NCBI GenBank assembly: GCA_963773945.1
Contig: CAVZDD010000003.1
Coordinates: 372,001 to 436,000, forward strand
Direction: 5' to 3'
Origin: JAKIWV01 sp963773945
Lineage (GTDB): Archaea > Thermoplasmatota > Thermoplasmata > Lutacidiplasmatales > UBA184
Length of the DNA stretch: 64,000 bases
Both the position numbers and the translations under genes were made by a program. The notes below the pieces were generated by a model. It did no database searches, was not told the origin of the DNA, and saw only the letters and a list, made by a program, of their open reading frames with translations. Below, piece by piece: positions 20,023-27,931 of the stretch. Position 1 is the stretch's first letter; every line of letters begins with the position of its first letter.

Positions 20023-22374
20023 TTAGGTGAAGGTGATCCCCAAGTTGGTGACGTAGTAGTTGTACTGGTTGTTGAGCGTGAAGTAGTCGACCGGCGAGGT
20101 CGAGAGGACGAACGAGAACACGTAGGTCCCGGCCGTCGGGGCCTGCCAGGTGAGCGTCACCCACGAATCGACCCCGTTGCCCGACTCCACAGCCGTGGCC
20201 GTGACGTAGCTGCCCTGGTAGAGGACCGGGACGCCGTTCACCAGCAGCGAGACCGTGAGGATGCCGTTCGAGATGTCGTTCGCTCGAAGGTTGACTAGGA
20301 AGCTGCTCGGCGCGGTGTGGACGGTTCCGGCAAGCAGGGCCCCGGCAATGCCGAAGTCGGTACCGGACCGAGTCACCGCCGACGAGGTTGCAAAGCCGCA
20401 GAGGTAGTTCATCACGTTGTACGTCACGGCCGTTCCGATGGCGTTCCACGAGGTGCCCGCGGGGGCGTCCCCGAACTGGACCGGGTCCGCCCCGATGGCG
20501 ACTCCCTTCCCCGCGCCGCCGGTACCGGTGTAGAAGATCCCGAGCGTGTTGGCCCCGAGGGCCAGGAACGCCGTTCCCACGTGGCCGCCGGAGGCGGTGT
20601 ACGTCTGGTAGTTGAGGTAGGTCGCCAGCGCCGACGCAGTGCCGCTCACGTTGCCGTTGAGCGTGATCGGTGAGCTGATGCCCTGGCTATAGAAGCCGGA
20701 AGCGGTCGTGGCCGTGTAGGTGACCGAGGAATAGTCCGCGGGGGAGGCGGACAGCGCGTGCGCCGTAACGCACGTCGCACCGGCGCTGATCCCGAAGTCC
20801 TGGAGGTAGGTCGTGTAGGTTGCTGTGTTGCACGCGAGGGAGGCGGTGGGCCAGAAAGCGCGGTCGCCCACGACCCAGACCGACGCCCCGGCCCCTACTG
20901 CGGTCTCTAGGTAGTAGCTCGCCGAATGCGCGTACCCTGCGGGAGTGGTGTAGGACGGTCCCACTGGGCAGCCCGAGTTGGTCGAGTTCGTCCCAAAGTC
21001 CACGATGAGGACCGTTCCCGCAACGAAGTACTGGGTGACCAGGGCCGCCGCGAAGCTCCCGTTGGTGCAGGAGTTAACGTAGGTTTTGAACGGGAAACCC
21101 GCCGCAGTGAGCTCGCTCGCAAGGTTGGACGACTCGTTGCTCTTCGAGAGGGGGATGTTGCCGGGCTGGTTGTACGAGATCAGGAGGATCGGGGGAAACA
21201 CCGTCAGTGCATAGGAATCGGAGCCTGTTCCGAGTCCGGGGATCGAGGCCGTCGCGTTGAGCAGCAGGGCACCGGTCGCCGTAGGCGTGTAGGTGGCCTG
21301 GAAGCCGGCCGTCGCACCGGCAGGAACCGAGCCGGACGCGCTGCTTCGACTGAAGCCGGCGGCCGGTCCGAAGGAGACGGCAGCTGTCCCGGCGACTTGA
21401 CCGTTGTTCGTGACCTCCACCGTCACGTTGAGTTTCTGGTTGATGACCGGCACGCTCGTATTGGTGAGGATTTGGACGATGACCAATGTGCTTCCGCCTC
21501 CGCTGCCGCTAGCTGAGACGGTGATCGGGAAGATGATCGAATTTTGCTGGGTCTGGATCGGGTTCGAGTCCGTCACCCAAGCGGTCACATAGTACGTGCC
21601 CGAGGTGGCCGTGGTGCAGCTCGGGACGAACCAGAGACCATTCGTGGCGTTGTAGGTCATCTGGAGTTTGTTGGTAGTGTTGGACGAGTAAGCTGACAGC
21701 GGGTTCACGCACGACAGGCCGGGGGTCGTGATATTGAGGTAGACCTGCTTGCTCGAGGTGCGAAGGAACGGGTCGCTAATCTGGACGAACACGGAGAACG
21801 GCGAGTTCACGAACGGCGCGCCGGGGCTCGTGCCCTGCGCAATGAAGATCGGAGGGTTCGTGGGGTTGCTACCGGGGAGGGTCTGTCGGTATACGACCAG
21901 GCTGTCCGAGACGATCGTGACGGTGATGTTGTCGGGAATGGTCAGGTGGTCCCCTGCCAGACTGAGATTCCAAACCTGGCCCGTCCCCCAGGGCGTCGAC
22001 GACGACGCGCCGAGACCACCACTGGTCATCGTGTACGTGGCGGTAGTGTTCTGGGGATGCGCTTGAGAAACTACGTAAAAGACGGTGTTGAAATTGTAGA
22101 GGATCGGGCCGCCGAGGTGGGTGACGGTGACCGAGCTGACGTTGGTCCAGGTGTGGGCTCCCTTCGTGATGTAGGAATAGAACAGCTGCCCCTGGAACTG
22201 ACCGGCCGGCTGCGGAGCCGGCTTGGGGAACGTGCTGACAAAGAAGAAGATCGAGGAGAATAGCGTGACGGTCAGCGCCAGAATCAGAATCGTTCCGAGC
22301 ACCTCGGAAACGGCCCGTTTCCCCCGGAGCGACCGGGAGCGCGTACGGAGGCGATGCTTCGATTGACGCTGCAC
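20023..22374 (-). CDS. Very large type IV pilin-like surface protein
   Basis: Secreted protein of about 783 aa with a class III signal peptide: a basic leader, then RGKRAVSEVLGTILILALTV, the archaeal pilin N-terminus cleaved by a PibD-like peptidase. The rest is Ser/Thr/Gly/Asn-rich, with Ig- or CARDB-like segments such as VNQKLNVTVEVTNNGQVAG-like strands. Typical archaeal pilins are under 200 aa, so this is more likely an adhesin or minor tip subunit than a bulk pilin. GTG 22374 is chosen because AGGAGG (22384-22389) lies 9 nt upstream. The ATG at 22443 in the same frame falls inside the TATA box. The downstream neighbour, 19960, is convergent. Confidence 0.75.
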   Translation of the reverse strand: MQRQSKHRLRTRSRSLRGKRAVSEVLGTILILALTVTLFSSIFFFVSTFPKPAPQPAGQFQGQLFYSYITKGAHTWTNVSSVTVTHLGGPILYNFNTVFYVVSQAHPQNTTATYTMTSGGLGASSSTPWGTGQVWNLSLAGDHLTIPDNITVTIVSDSLVVYRQTLPGSNPTNPPIFIAQGTSPGAPFVNSPFSVFVQISDPFLRTSSKQVYLNITTPGLSCVNPLSAYSSNTTNKLQMTYNATNGLWFVPSCTTATSGTYYVTAWVTDSNPIQTQQNSIIFPITVSASGSGGGSTLVIVQILTNTSVPVINQKLNVTVEVTNNGQVAGTAAVSFGPAAGFSRSSASGSVPAGATAGFQATYTPTATGALLLNATASIPGLGTGSDSYALTVFPPILLISYNQPGNIPLSKSNESSNLASELTAAGFPFKTYVNSCTNGSFAAALVTQYFVAGTVLIVDFGTNSTNSGCPVGPSYTTPAGYAHSASYYLETAVGAGASVWVVGDRAFWPTASLACNTATYTTYLQDFGISAGATCVTAHALSASPADYSSVTYTATTASGFYSQGISSPITLNGNVSGTASALATYLNYQTYTASGGHVGTAFLALGANTLGIFYTGTGGAGKGVAIGADPVQFGDAPAGTSWNAIGTAVTYNVMNYLCGFATSSAVTRSGTDFGIAGALLAGTVHTAPSSFLVNLRANDISNGILTVSLLVNGVPVLYQGSYVTATAVESGNGVDSWVTLTWQAPTAGTYVFSFVLSTSPVDYFTLNNQYNYYVTNLGITFT

Positions 22375-22383
22375 TCGAATGGC

Positions 22384-22389
22384 CCTCCT
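22384..22389 (-). promoter_or_regulatory. Shine-Dalgarno site that decides the pilin-like start
   Basis: On the minus strand this reads AGGAGG with 9 nt to the GTG at 22374. Strong SD sites are uncommon in this window, so it is good support for that start. Confidence 0.65.
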
Positions 22390-22440
22390 GCCCCTAGATA
22401 GCCCGCGCGGACGAGCCTTCTGAAATTGATTGAGGGGCCG

Positions 22441-22450
22441 CATATATAGA
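22441..22450 (-). promoter_or_regulatory. TATA box of the pilin-like gene
   Basis: Minus strand TCTATATATG, the best TATA match in the window. It predicts transcription start near 22418-22422 and a leader of about 45 nt before GTG 22374. Confidence 0.6.
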
Positions 22451-22576
22451 GGTTCGGCCGCGGCGCGCCCGACGCCGATCGTTCGGCGGTTCCGTGGGGA
22501 CCCTCATGCGTATTGATACGTGTCGCACTCGGACCCCCATTTCCGGTCAAATTCTGGGCTGGTTATACTGCCGGGA

Positions 22577-22594
22577 TCCGCGATTCATCGCGGA
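22577..22594. repeat. Perfect 7-bp inverted repeat with 4-nt loop
   Basis: TCCGCGA, loop TTCA, TCGCGGA. It lies about 120 nt upstream of the RHH gene start and just after a TATA-like GGTTATACTG. Either a DNA operator or an RNA hairpin. Confidence 0.5.
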
Positions 22595-22680
22595 AAGTGC
22601 GAGTCCAAATTTTGTTCGACACCTCAGAAAAGCGCGCTTCCGATGCCCATCTTCAGTTCTCGCCACAGCGTTGGGAATGA

Positions 22681-22691
22681 GTTTAAGTAAC
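22681..22691 (+). promoter_or_regulatory. TATA-like box of the RHH / FtsZ-like operon
   Basis: GTTTAAGTAAC is 27-37 nt before the GTG at 22718, consistent with a leaderless first cistron. Confidence 0.45.
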
Positions 22692-22717
22692 AGAATATCG
22701 CATAGCGCCGCTCGGCC

Positions 22718-23221
22718 GTGTTCGACAAAACCCCAGACACCAGAACGGACGCTTCGGTGCCGAAGCGCACGTCCCGGCGGCCCCCCGAAGATGAGCGGAT
22801 CGCCCTACGGTGCAACCGCAGGGAGCTCCAGCTCTTGGATACGTTCGTTAGCAGCGGCGAGTTCGAGAGTCGGTCGGAGCTCATGCGCGCGGCGCTCCGC
22901 GCCTTTCTCCGGACCCGGACCGAGTCTGCAGTCCTGACCCCCCCGACCCCCACCCCGACGGGACTCATCGAAGCTCCCGTTCGCCTCCGACAGGATGAGG
23001 TGGAGACCTTCCGCGAGTACGGCGCCCTCGTCTCCAACGACCAGCCGTTGAACGACGTGCTGGCCCAGCTGGTCCGACGCGGTGCGCTGGAGCTCCAGGT
23101 CTCGGAGTTGGTCGCCCGCGCCCGCGGTGACGTGCGCAAGGCGGCGGAGGCTCGAGCCCAGGTCCAGGCCCTCGAAACGAGTGGGCGTGACCTGGAACGA
23201 CAAGGGGTCGTGGGCCGGTAG
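22718..23221 (+). CDS. Ribbon-helix-helix DNA-binding protein
   Basis: A 167-aa protein with an RHH domain at about residues 25-65: strand ERIALRCN, helix ELQLLDTFVSSG, helix SRSELMRAALRAFLR, the CopG/MetJ/NikR pattern. A second part (about 88-125, DEVETFREYGALVSNDQPLNDVLAQLVRRGAL region split by loops) looks like a further helical dimerisation unit. The end is a charged, possibly coiled helix. The gene for an FtsZ-like GTPase follows after 34 nt with its own ribosome-binding sequence. It may be a repressor of the pair or a DNA adaptor for the GTPase. GTG start fits the TATA spacing. Confidence 0.72.
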   Translation: MFDKTPDTRTDASVPKRTSRRPPEDERIALRCNRRELQLLDTFVSSGEFESRSELMRAALRAFLRTRTESAVLTPPTPTPTGLIEAPVRLRQDEVETFREYGALVSNDQPLNDVLAQLVRRGALELQVSELVARARGDVRKAAEARAQVQALETSGRDLERQGVVGR

Positions 23222-23255
23222 GGTTGTCGAGGCGGTACAGGAAAGGGGTGGCGAA

Positions 23256-24182
23256 ATGCCTGAGGCCGAACCGAACGGGAGAGACACCGACCAACTGATG
23301 GGCCGGGACGACGACTTCGATCCCGGGTTCCTCGAGAACCTGAAGCTGGGACACGATGTCCGTTTCGTTCTCGTCACCGTCGGAGGCGGCGCAGCCCGAA
23401 TCGGTCGAGAGATCGCTCGCCGACATCTCCGCTACGTCGAGACCGTCGCCATCAACTGCGACGCGCGCATCCAGGAGTTCGAAGAGTTCGACCGCCGGGT
23501 CTGCCTGACCACGGACAGCCCGGATGCCGAGGACACGGGGGGTTCTCCCGTGGCCGGTGGGCATCTGGCGCGCTCCGCGCAGCCGGCGCTGGATCGGATC
23601 TTCGAAGGCGCCACGTTCGTCACGATCATCTCGACCCTAGGCGGCGGTGCCGGAACCGGTGCGCTGCCCTTCGTCCTCGAAGCGGCCGCTCGCTCATGTG
23701 AGGTCCTGTCGGTGTTCGTCGTCAAGCCGTTCAAGCTCGAGGCGGAACGCCGCGCCGTGGCGGACCGGGCCCTCGCCCGGCTCCACTTCGTGGACAGCTT
23801 TGTAGCGCTGCAGCAGCGGGGACTCGCGACCCTCCAGGTCCTGGACAACGAGACCCTGGCAAAGGATGCGGGCAAGATCCCGATCGCACGGTTCAACACT
23901 TACTGGTCCGAGTTCATCGCGAGCCACATCGAGAAGTCGTTCGTGGCACCCGCCGAAGCCGCCGTGGAGGCGGGGCGCCTGGCCATGCTCGCCGACCCGA
24001 CGCATGCCGGACGAATCCCGTCGGAACCGGAGATCGTGGGACACGCCATGCCGGCCCCGATGCCCGAACGCCCCTCGCTGGAACCCCCCGGAATGCCCGG
24101 CCCGTTGCCGGCCGCCTCCTCGGAGATCGAACTCACCTTCGAAGTCGTCGGACTGCCCCCCGGCGGGCAGGAGCTCCTTTGA
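23256..24182 (+). CDS. Truncated FtsZ/tubulin-superfamily GTPase domain protein
   Basis: A 308-aa protein that aligns by eye with the FtsZ GTP-binding domain. The T1-type loop is GGGAARIG (43-50), followed by INCDARIQEF (67-76) and DTGGSPVAGG (93-102), the tubulin signature GGGAGTG (129-135), and VVKPFKLEAERR (155-166). The match ends near residue 230 (FNTYWSEFIASHIEKSF). No N-x-D-x-A-D T7 loop and no C-terminal activation domain follow. Instead there is a Pro-rich tail ending EIELTFEVVGLPPGGQELL. It should bind GTP, but classic polymerisation-coupled hydrolysis is unlikely. ATG 23256 follows GAAAGGGG. A divergent FtsZ-like family is the best call; it is not the division FtsZ. Confidence 0.78.
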   Translation: MPEAEPNGRDTDQLMGRDDDFDPGFLENLKLGHDVRFVLVTVGGGAARIGREIARRHLRYVETVAINCDARIQEFEEFDRRVCLTTDSPDAEDTGGSPVAGGHLARSAQPALDRIFEGATFVTIISTLGGGAGTGALPFVLEAAARSCEVLSVFVVKPFKLEAERRAVADRALARLHFVDSFVALQQRGLATLQVLDNETLAKDAGKIPIARFNTYWSEFIASHIEKSFVAPAEAAVEAGRLAMLADPTHAGRIPSEPEIVGHAMPAPMPERPSLEPPGMPGPLPAASSEIELTFEVVGLPPGGQELL

Positions 24183-24256
24183 CCGTCCACAAGTAGGCGA
24201 CCCCGGACGAGCGACTGTTGCCCCGACCGGGCACCGGACCGGTGCCCGCCGGTCGC

Positions 24257-24267
24257 GTAATATTATC
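24257..24267 (+). promoter_or_regulatory. TATA-like box of the 59-aa membrane protein gene
   Basis: GTAATATTATC lies 24-34 nt before the GTG at 24291, the spacing expected of a leaderless transcript. Confidence 0.5.
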
Positions 24268-24290
24268 AGGGGTGCCGGCTACCCCCTCCC

Positions 24291-24470
24291 GTGGACGGCC
24301 GAATCCTCGTTGTGGCATTGACCCTCGCACTCCCCGCGGCCCTGATCGCCGCGACGGTCGCCTGGTACTCGACCAATCCGGTATCGCTGCTGATCCTGTT
24401 CTCCGTGATGCTTCTCGGCGGCCTCTACCTGCTCTCCTACAGCGATACCTTCTCCGCGAATCCGGCGTAG
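24291..24470 (+). CDS. 59-aa two-TM membrane protein
   Basis: Short gene, GTG to TAG, with two hydrophobic segments (about residues 5-24, VVALTLALPAALIAATVAWY, and 30-48, VSLLILFSVMLLGGLYLLS) and little else. Family not recognised. A TATA-like box at the right distance supports expression. It is 108 nt downstream of the FtsZ-like gene on the same strand, so a membrane partner for that GTPase is possible but unproven. Confidence 0.6.
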   Translation: MDGRILVVALTLALPAALIAATVAWYSTNPVSLLILFSVMLLGGLYLLSYSDTFSANPA

Positions 24471-24500
24471 GAACGGCCCCGGCCAGAAGGCCGGGCTCGA

Positions 24501-25271
24501 CTACTGGTAGATCGGCAGGTTCTCGGTACCCGGGGCCCCCGCCGGAGCGGAGGGACGACTCTTGACCGCGGCGCGCAACGCCCGCTCGATCATTTCGGCC
24601 TGGGTGCGGAGCGGCTTCGTGTCGATCTGGACGTGGGGAAGCAGCTGGTCGATGACCTCGATGAGCTTCGCCGCGGCCCGGTGGTCGGGGTAGCCCGCGT
24701 CGGTGGCACTCACGAGCAGCGTCCCGATCGGAAGTTTCGAGCCCATCCCCTGCACGAGTAGTGCTCCGGAGACACCGCCAATCACTCCGTCGCCCATCGC
24801 CCGGACCCCTGCGGTCTTGTATTTCGCTGGCAACTCCTCGGTCGAGCCCGAGCCGGCGTACCATACCATCTCCTCAGACGGAGTCGCCTCCGCGTCCTCG
24901 GGGTCCAACGGGTGGGGAACCACCCCTTCGAGACCAAGAATGGCCGACACCTGCAACTGCGCCGCCATGTCCAGGATGGTCATGGCCAGCGGGTTGATCA
25001 TCGAGGGCGGGAGTGGAAACTCGGACACTACGAGGACGATGTCCTTGTTCCCGTACGCACGCACCGGCGGATTGACTCGTCCGCCTTGAATGACCGCCAG
25101 CGGTGGGAATTCCTCGGAGGTGAGGGCCCCCAAGCGGGGAAGCTTGAGCATCTGAAGCATGTAGTGCCCCGCGACGGTCGGCGCGAGACCGCCGCTCGGG
25201 AAGCAGCTGATGAGTACGGCCCCGGGGGCCGGCAAGACCGCCGAGCTTTCCGGACGCCAGAGGACCGGCAT
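24501..25271 (-). CDS. PAC2-family protein (proteasome assembly chaperone-like)
   Basis: A 256-aa PAC2-family protein, related to eukaryotic proteasome assembly chaperone 2 and to archaeal PbaA/PbaB-type proteins. Family features are the N-terminal AVLISCFPSGGLAPTVAGHYM, the strand DIVLVVSEFPLPP, GLEGVVPHP, and the conserved glycine-rich DGVIGGVSGALLVQG. It probably acts as a chaperone or scaffold in the cytoplasm; a proteasome link is family-level only. ATG 25271 lies about 30 nt downstream of a TATA-like CTAAGTACG (minus strand, about 25298-25306). Confidence 0.85.
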   Translation of the reverse strand: MPVLWRPESSAVLPAPGAVLISCFPSGGLAPTVAGHYMLQMLKLPRLGALTSEEFPPLAVIQGGRVNPPVRAYGNKDIVLVVSEFPLPPSMINPLAMTILDMAAQLQVSAILGLEGVVPHPLDPEDAEATPSEEMVWYAGSGSTEELPAKYKTAGVRAMGDGVIGGVSGALLVQGMGSKLPIGTLLVSATDAGYPDHRAAAKLIEVIDQLLPHVQIDTKPLRTQAEMIERALRAAVKSRPSAPAGAPGTENLPIYQ

Positions 25272-25389
25272 AGGATACTCCAGCCGGCAATCCCCGGTGC
25301 GTACTTAGGGGTTGGGACAGTTTCCATTTCGGCGGACCGGTGCGGGGACGGCTCAAAGGCCAAGTACCCACCGCCGCCTGCCGAGCGCC

Positions 25390-26424
25390 GTGGGGCTTCC
25401 CCTCCGCGACATCACGCATCCCGCCGAGGTACCGTGGTCGGCCCTCGTCGGGCGCACTCTCGCGGTCGACGGGAACAACATGCTCTACCAGTTCCTGGCC
25501 ACCATCCGTTCGGCCGATGGCCGACCCTTCACCGACCGCAACGGCCGGGTCACAGCCCATCTGATTGGACTTCTCTACCGGACGACTTCGTGGTTGGAGC
25601 AGCAGATCCGACCTGTCTGGGTCTTCGATGGCCGACCGCCGGATCTGAAAGCCGGCACACTTCGCACCCGATTCTTGGCCAAGGAACGCGCCCAGGAGGC
25701 GTGGGACGAGGCGCTGGCCGCTGGGGACCTCGAGACCGCGCGGAGAAAAGCCGCGCAAACGTCCCGGCTCACGCGCCCGATGATCGAGGAAGCCGTCCAA
25801 GTGCTCCACGCGCTGGGACTCCCGACGGTCCAGGCTCCGTCGGAGGGCGAGGCCCAGGGCGCGCGCATGGCTGCCTCAGGGACGGTGTGGGCGAGCGCCT
25901 CAGAGGATTACGACTCGTTGCTATTCGGCACCCCTCGATTGGTCCGAGGACTCGGTTCCCGCCAGCGAAAGACCGGAACGCAGGCCGCGCAATTGATCGA
26001 GCGTGAGCGCTTGCTCGAGGAGCTCGGAATCTCGCAGGAGGAGCTGATCCTCGTCGGGTTGCTCATCGGGACCGATTTCAACGACGGCGCACGCGGGTAC
26101 GGACCGAAGAAGGCGCTCAAACTGGTCCAGAAGCACCTGGGGTGGGAGGCCACGCTGAAGACCGTGGGCCTCGAGCCGAAGGACGTCGAGGAGGCGGCCG
26201 AGATCTTCCGGAATCCTCCGGTCGCCGAAATCCCGCCGCCCGTGTTCGGCGAGCCGAACGAGGACGATCTCCGACGTCTCCTGATCGCCGAGCACGACTT
26301 CTCGGAGGACCGGGTGCTCGGGGCCCTCCACCGTATCCGGTCCGCGCCGCGACGGAAAGCCACCCCGCTCCCCACCCCGGGACGTCAACAACTTCTCGAT
26401 GTCTACCCGACGGATGGATCTTGA
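25390..26424 (+). CDS. fen: Flap endonuclease 1
   Basis: Structure-specific 5' nuclease that trims flaps in Okazaki-fragment maturation and base-excision repair; 344 aa. Two-metal active-site residues include Asp27 (LAVDGNN), Asp80 (WVFDGRPP), the glutamates of SEGEAQGA, the aspartates of SEDYDSLLF, and the aspartate in GTDFND, followed by the helix-hairpin-helix GYGPKKALKL. The C-terminal RQQLLDVY resembles a PIP box for PCNA binding (Q, L+3, Y+6). GTG 25390 gives the canonical short N-terminus (Asp27 at its usual place); the longer open frame from 25312 does not fit the family. FTCD starts within its stop. Confidence 0.94.
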   Translation: MGLPLRDITHPAEVPWSALVGRTLAVDGNNMLYQFLATIRSADGRPFTDRNGRVTAHLIGLLYRTTSWLEQQIRPVWVFDGRPPDLKAGTLRTRFLAKERAQEAWDEALAAGDLETARRKAAQTSRLTRPMIEEAVQVLHALGLPTVQAPSEGEAQGARMAASGTVWASASEDYDSLLFGTPRLVRGLGSRQRKTGTQAAQLIERERLLEELGISQEELILVGLLIGTDFNDGARGYGPKKALKLVQKHLGWEATLKTVGLEPKDVEEAAEIFRNPPVAEIPPPVFGEPNEDDLRRLLIAEHDFSEDRVLGALHRIRSAPRRKATPLPTPGRQQLLDVYPTDGS

Positions 26425-27925
26425 AGCGTTTCGAATGCGTCCCGAACTTCTCGGAGGGCCGCGACAACAACCGGGTCCAATCGATCGTGGCGGAAGCCCG
26501 CGGGCTCCGCGGCGTGAGCGTTCTCGACGTGGAACTGAATGTAGACCACCACCGGTCGGTGGTGAGCCTGGCAGGCGACGCCGAGCCGCTGCTCGAAGCG
26601 GCGTTCCGAATGATTCGCAAAGCGGTGGAGGTGATCGACCTTCGCCACCACCACGGGGAGCACCCCCGGATGGGTGCGGCTGACGTGGTTCCTTTCGTTC
26701 CCCTCGGCGACGCGACGATGGCGGAGGCGGTCGCCCTCGCGGAACGACTGGGCGAGCGCGTCTGGGCCGAGCTCCACGTACCGGTGTACCTGTATGGGGC
26801 TGCGGCTCGGCGACCGGAGCGCGCGGACCTGGCCGTCGTCCGACAGGGGGGCTTTGAAGGGCTTCGCGACGTGATCCGGACCGACCCGTCCCGCCGTCCG
26901 GACATCGGGGATCCCGAACTCCATCCCTCCGCCGGGGCCATCGCGATCGGTGCCCGACCTGTACTGATCGCTTACAACGCCTATCTCACGACGCCCGACG
27001 TCGCCATCGCGAAGAAGGTCGCGCACGCGGTAAGGGCCCGCGATGGCGGACTCGCCGAGGTGAAGGCGCTCGGATTCGAGATCAAGGAGCGGAATCGGGC
27101 CCAGGTATCGATGAACCTGACCGACTACCGGAAGACGCCGGTGCATCGCGCCCTCGAGGCCGTGCGGCGGGAAGCGGCACGCTATGGGACGAGCGTCGAG
27201 GAATCCGAGGTCGTCGGCTTGATTCCGGAGGACGCCCTGCTGGATGCGGCCGAGTTCTACCTGCAACTGAATCGATTCTCCCGCGACCAGATCCTCGAGC
27301 GAAAGCTGCCCCAAGGGGAGACCGCGCCGCAAGGTGCGGCCGGTGCTCCGGCCCGGCTTCAACACCTGACGATCCAGGACTTCCTCGGGCGCGTGGCCGC
27401 GCGGACGCCCACTCCCGGCGGCGGAAGCGTGGCGGCCATCGCCGGCGCGATGGGCGCGGCGCTGGGGGAGATGGTGGTCGGCTACTCCACGCCCTTGAAA
27501 CAAACCCCCTCGCCGGCCCTCGCGGCCCTCGCCAAGGAGCTGATCGAGAGCCGGGTACATTCCTCGAACTGGCGAACGCCGACACCGACGCCTACGAGGC
27601 GGTCCGAACGGCCCGCCGAGAGCGCAAGGCGAACCCGACTCAGCCGGAGGCCCAGAAAGCCTTCGTCGATGCCCTGCGCAAGGCCGCGGAGGTTCCCCTG
27701 GACACCGCCCGGCTCGCGCGCCGAGTCCACGACCGGCTCGGGGCGCACCGAGAACAGACCAATGCGGCGTTGGGCAGCGACTTGGTGTCGGGACTGGGAC
27801 TCCTCCGGGCGGCGGCCGAGGCGGCGCTGGCCAACGTCTCGATCAACCTCACCGACCTCCGGGCCGAAGGGATCCCCGTCGGGGACCTGGAAGCCGAACG
27901 GGATCGGCTCACCGGCCATCCATGA
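26421..27925 (+). CDS. Glutamate formimidoyltransferase-cyclodeaminase (FTCD), frameshift near 27555
   Basis: Bifunctional folate enzyme: moves the formimino group from formiminoglutamate to tetrahydrofolate, then deaminates it to methenyl-THF. The transferase domain starts KRFECVPNFSEGR and contains DVELNVDHHRSVV and HHHGEHPRMGAADVVPFVP. The cyclodeaminase starts near LTIQDFLGRVAARTPTPGGG. The frame breaks at 27552-27557 (AGC CGG GT|ACA): from ACA at 27557 the sequence continues TFLELANADTDAYEAV to TGA at 27925. One missing base restores a protein of about 501 aa. TTG at 26421 overlaps the FEN-1 stop (TTGA). A histidine-degradation or one-carbon role is likely. Confidence 0.85.
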
Positions 27926-27931
27926 GTACCT

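Larger units (their letters stand above)
22451..22717. other. Intergenic region with two short inverted repeats
   Basis: The longest clear non-coding stretch here, between the divergent pilin-like and RHH genes. It holds CGTAT-TG-ATACG (22509-22520), a TATA-like GGTTATACTG (22561-22570), a perfect 7-bp hairpin TCCGCGA-TTCA-TCGCGGA (22577-22594), and a second TATA-like GTTTAAGTAAC (22681-22691). No credible ORF was found. The hairpin after a TATA-like element could belong to a small RNA, or the repeats could be operators. Confidence 0.5.

Noticed and set aside
23256..24182. Canonical cell-division FtsZ
   Set aside because: GTP-binding loops match, but the T7 loop and C-terminal domain needed for the division protein are absent.
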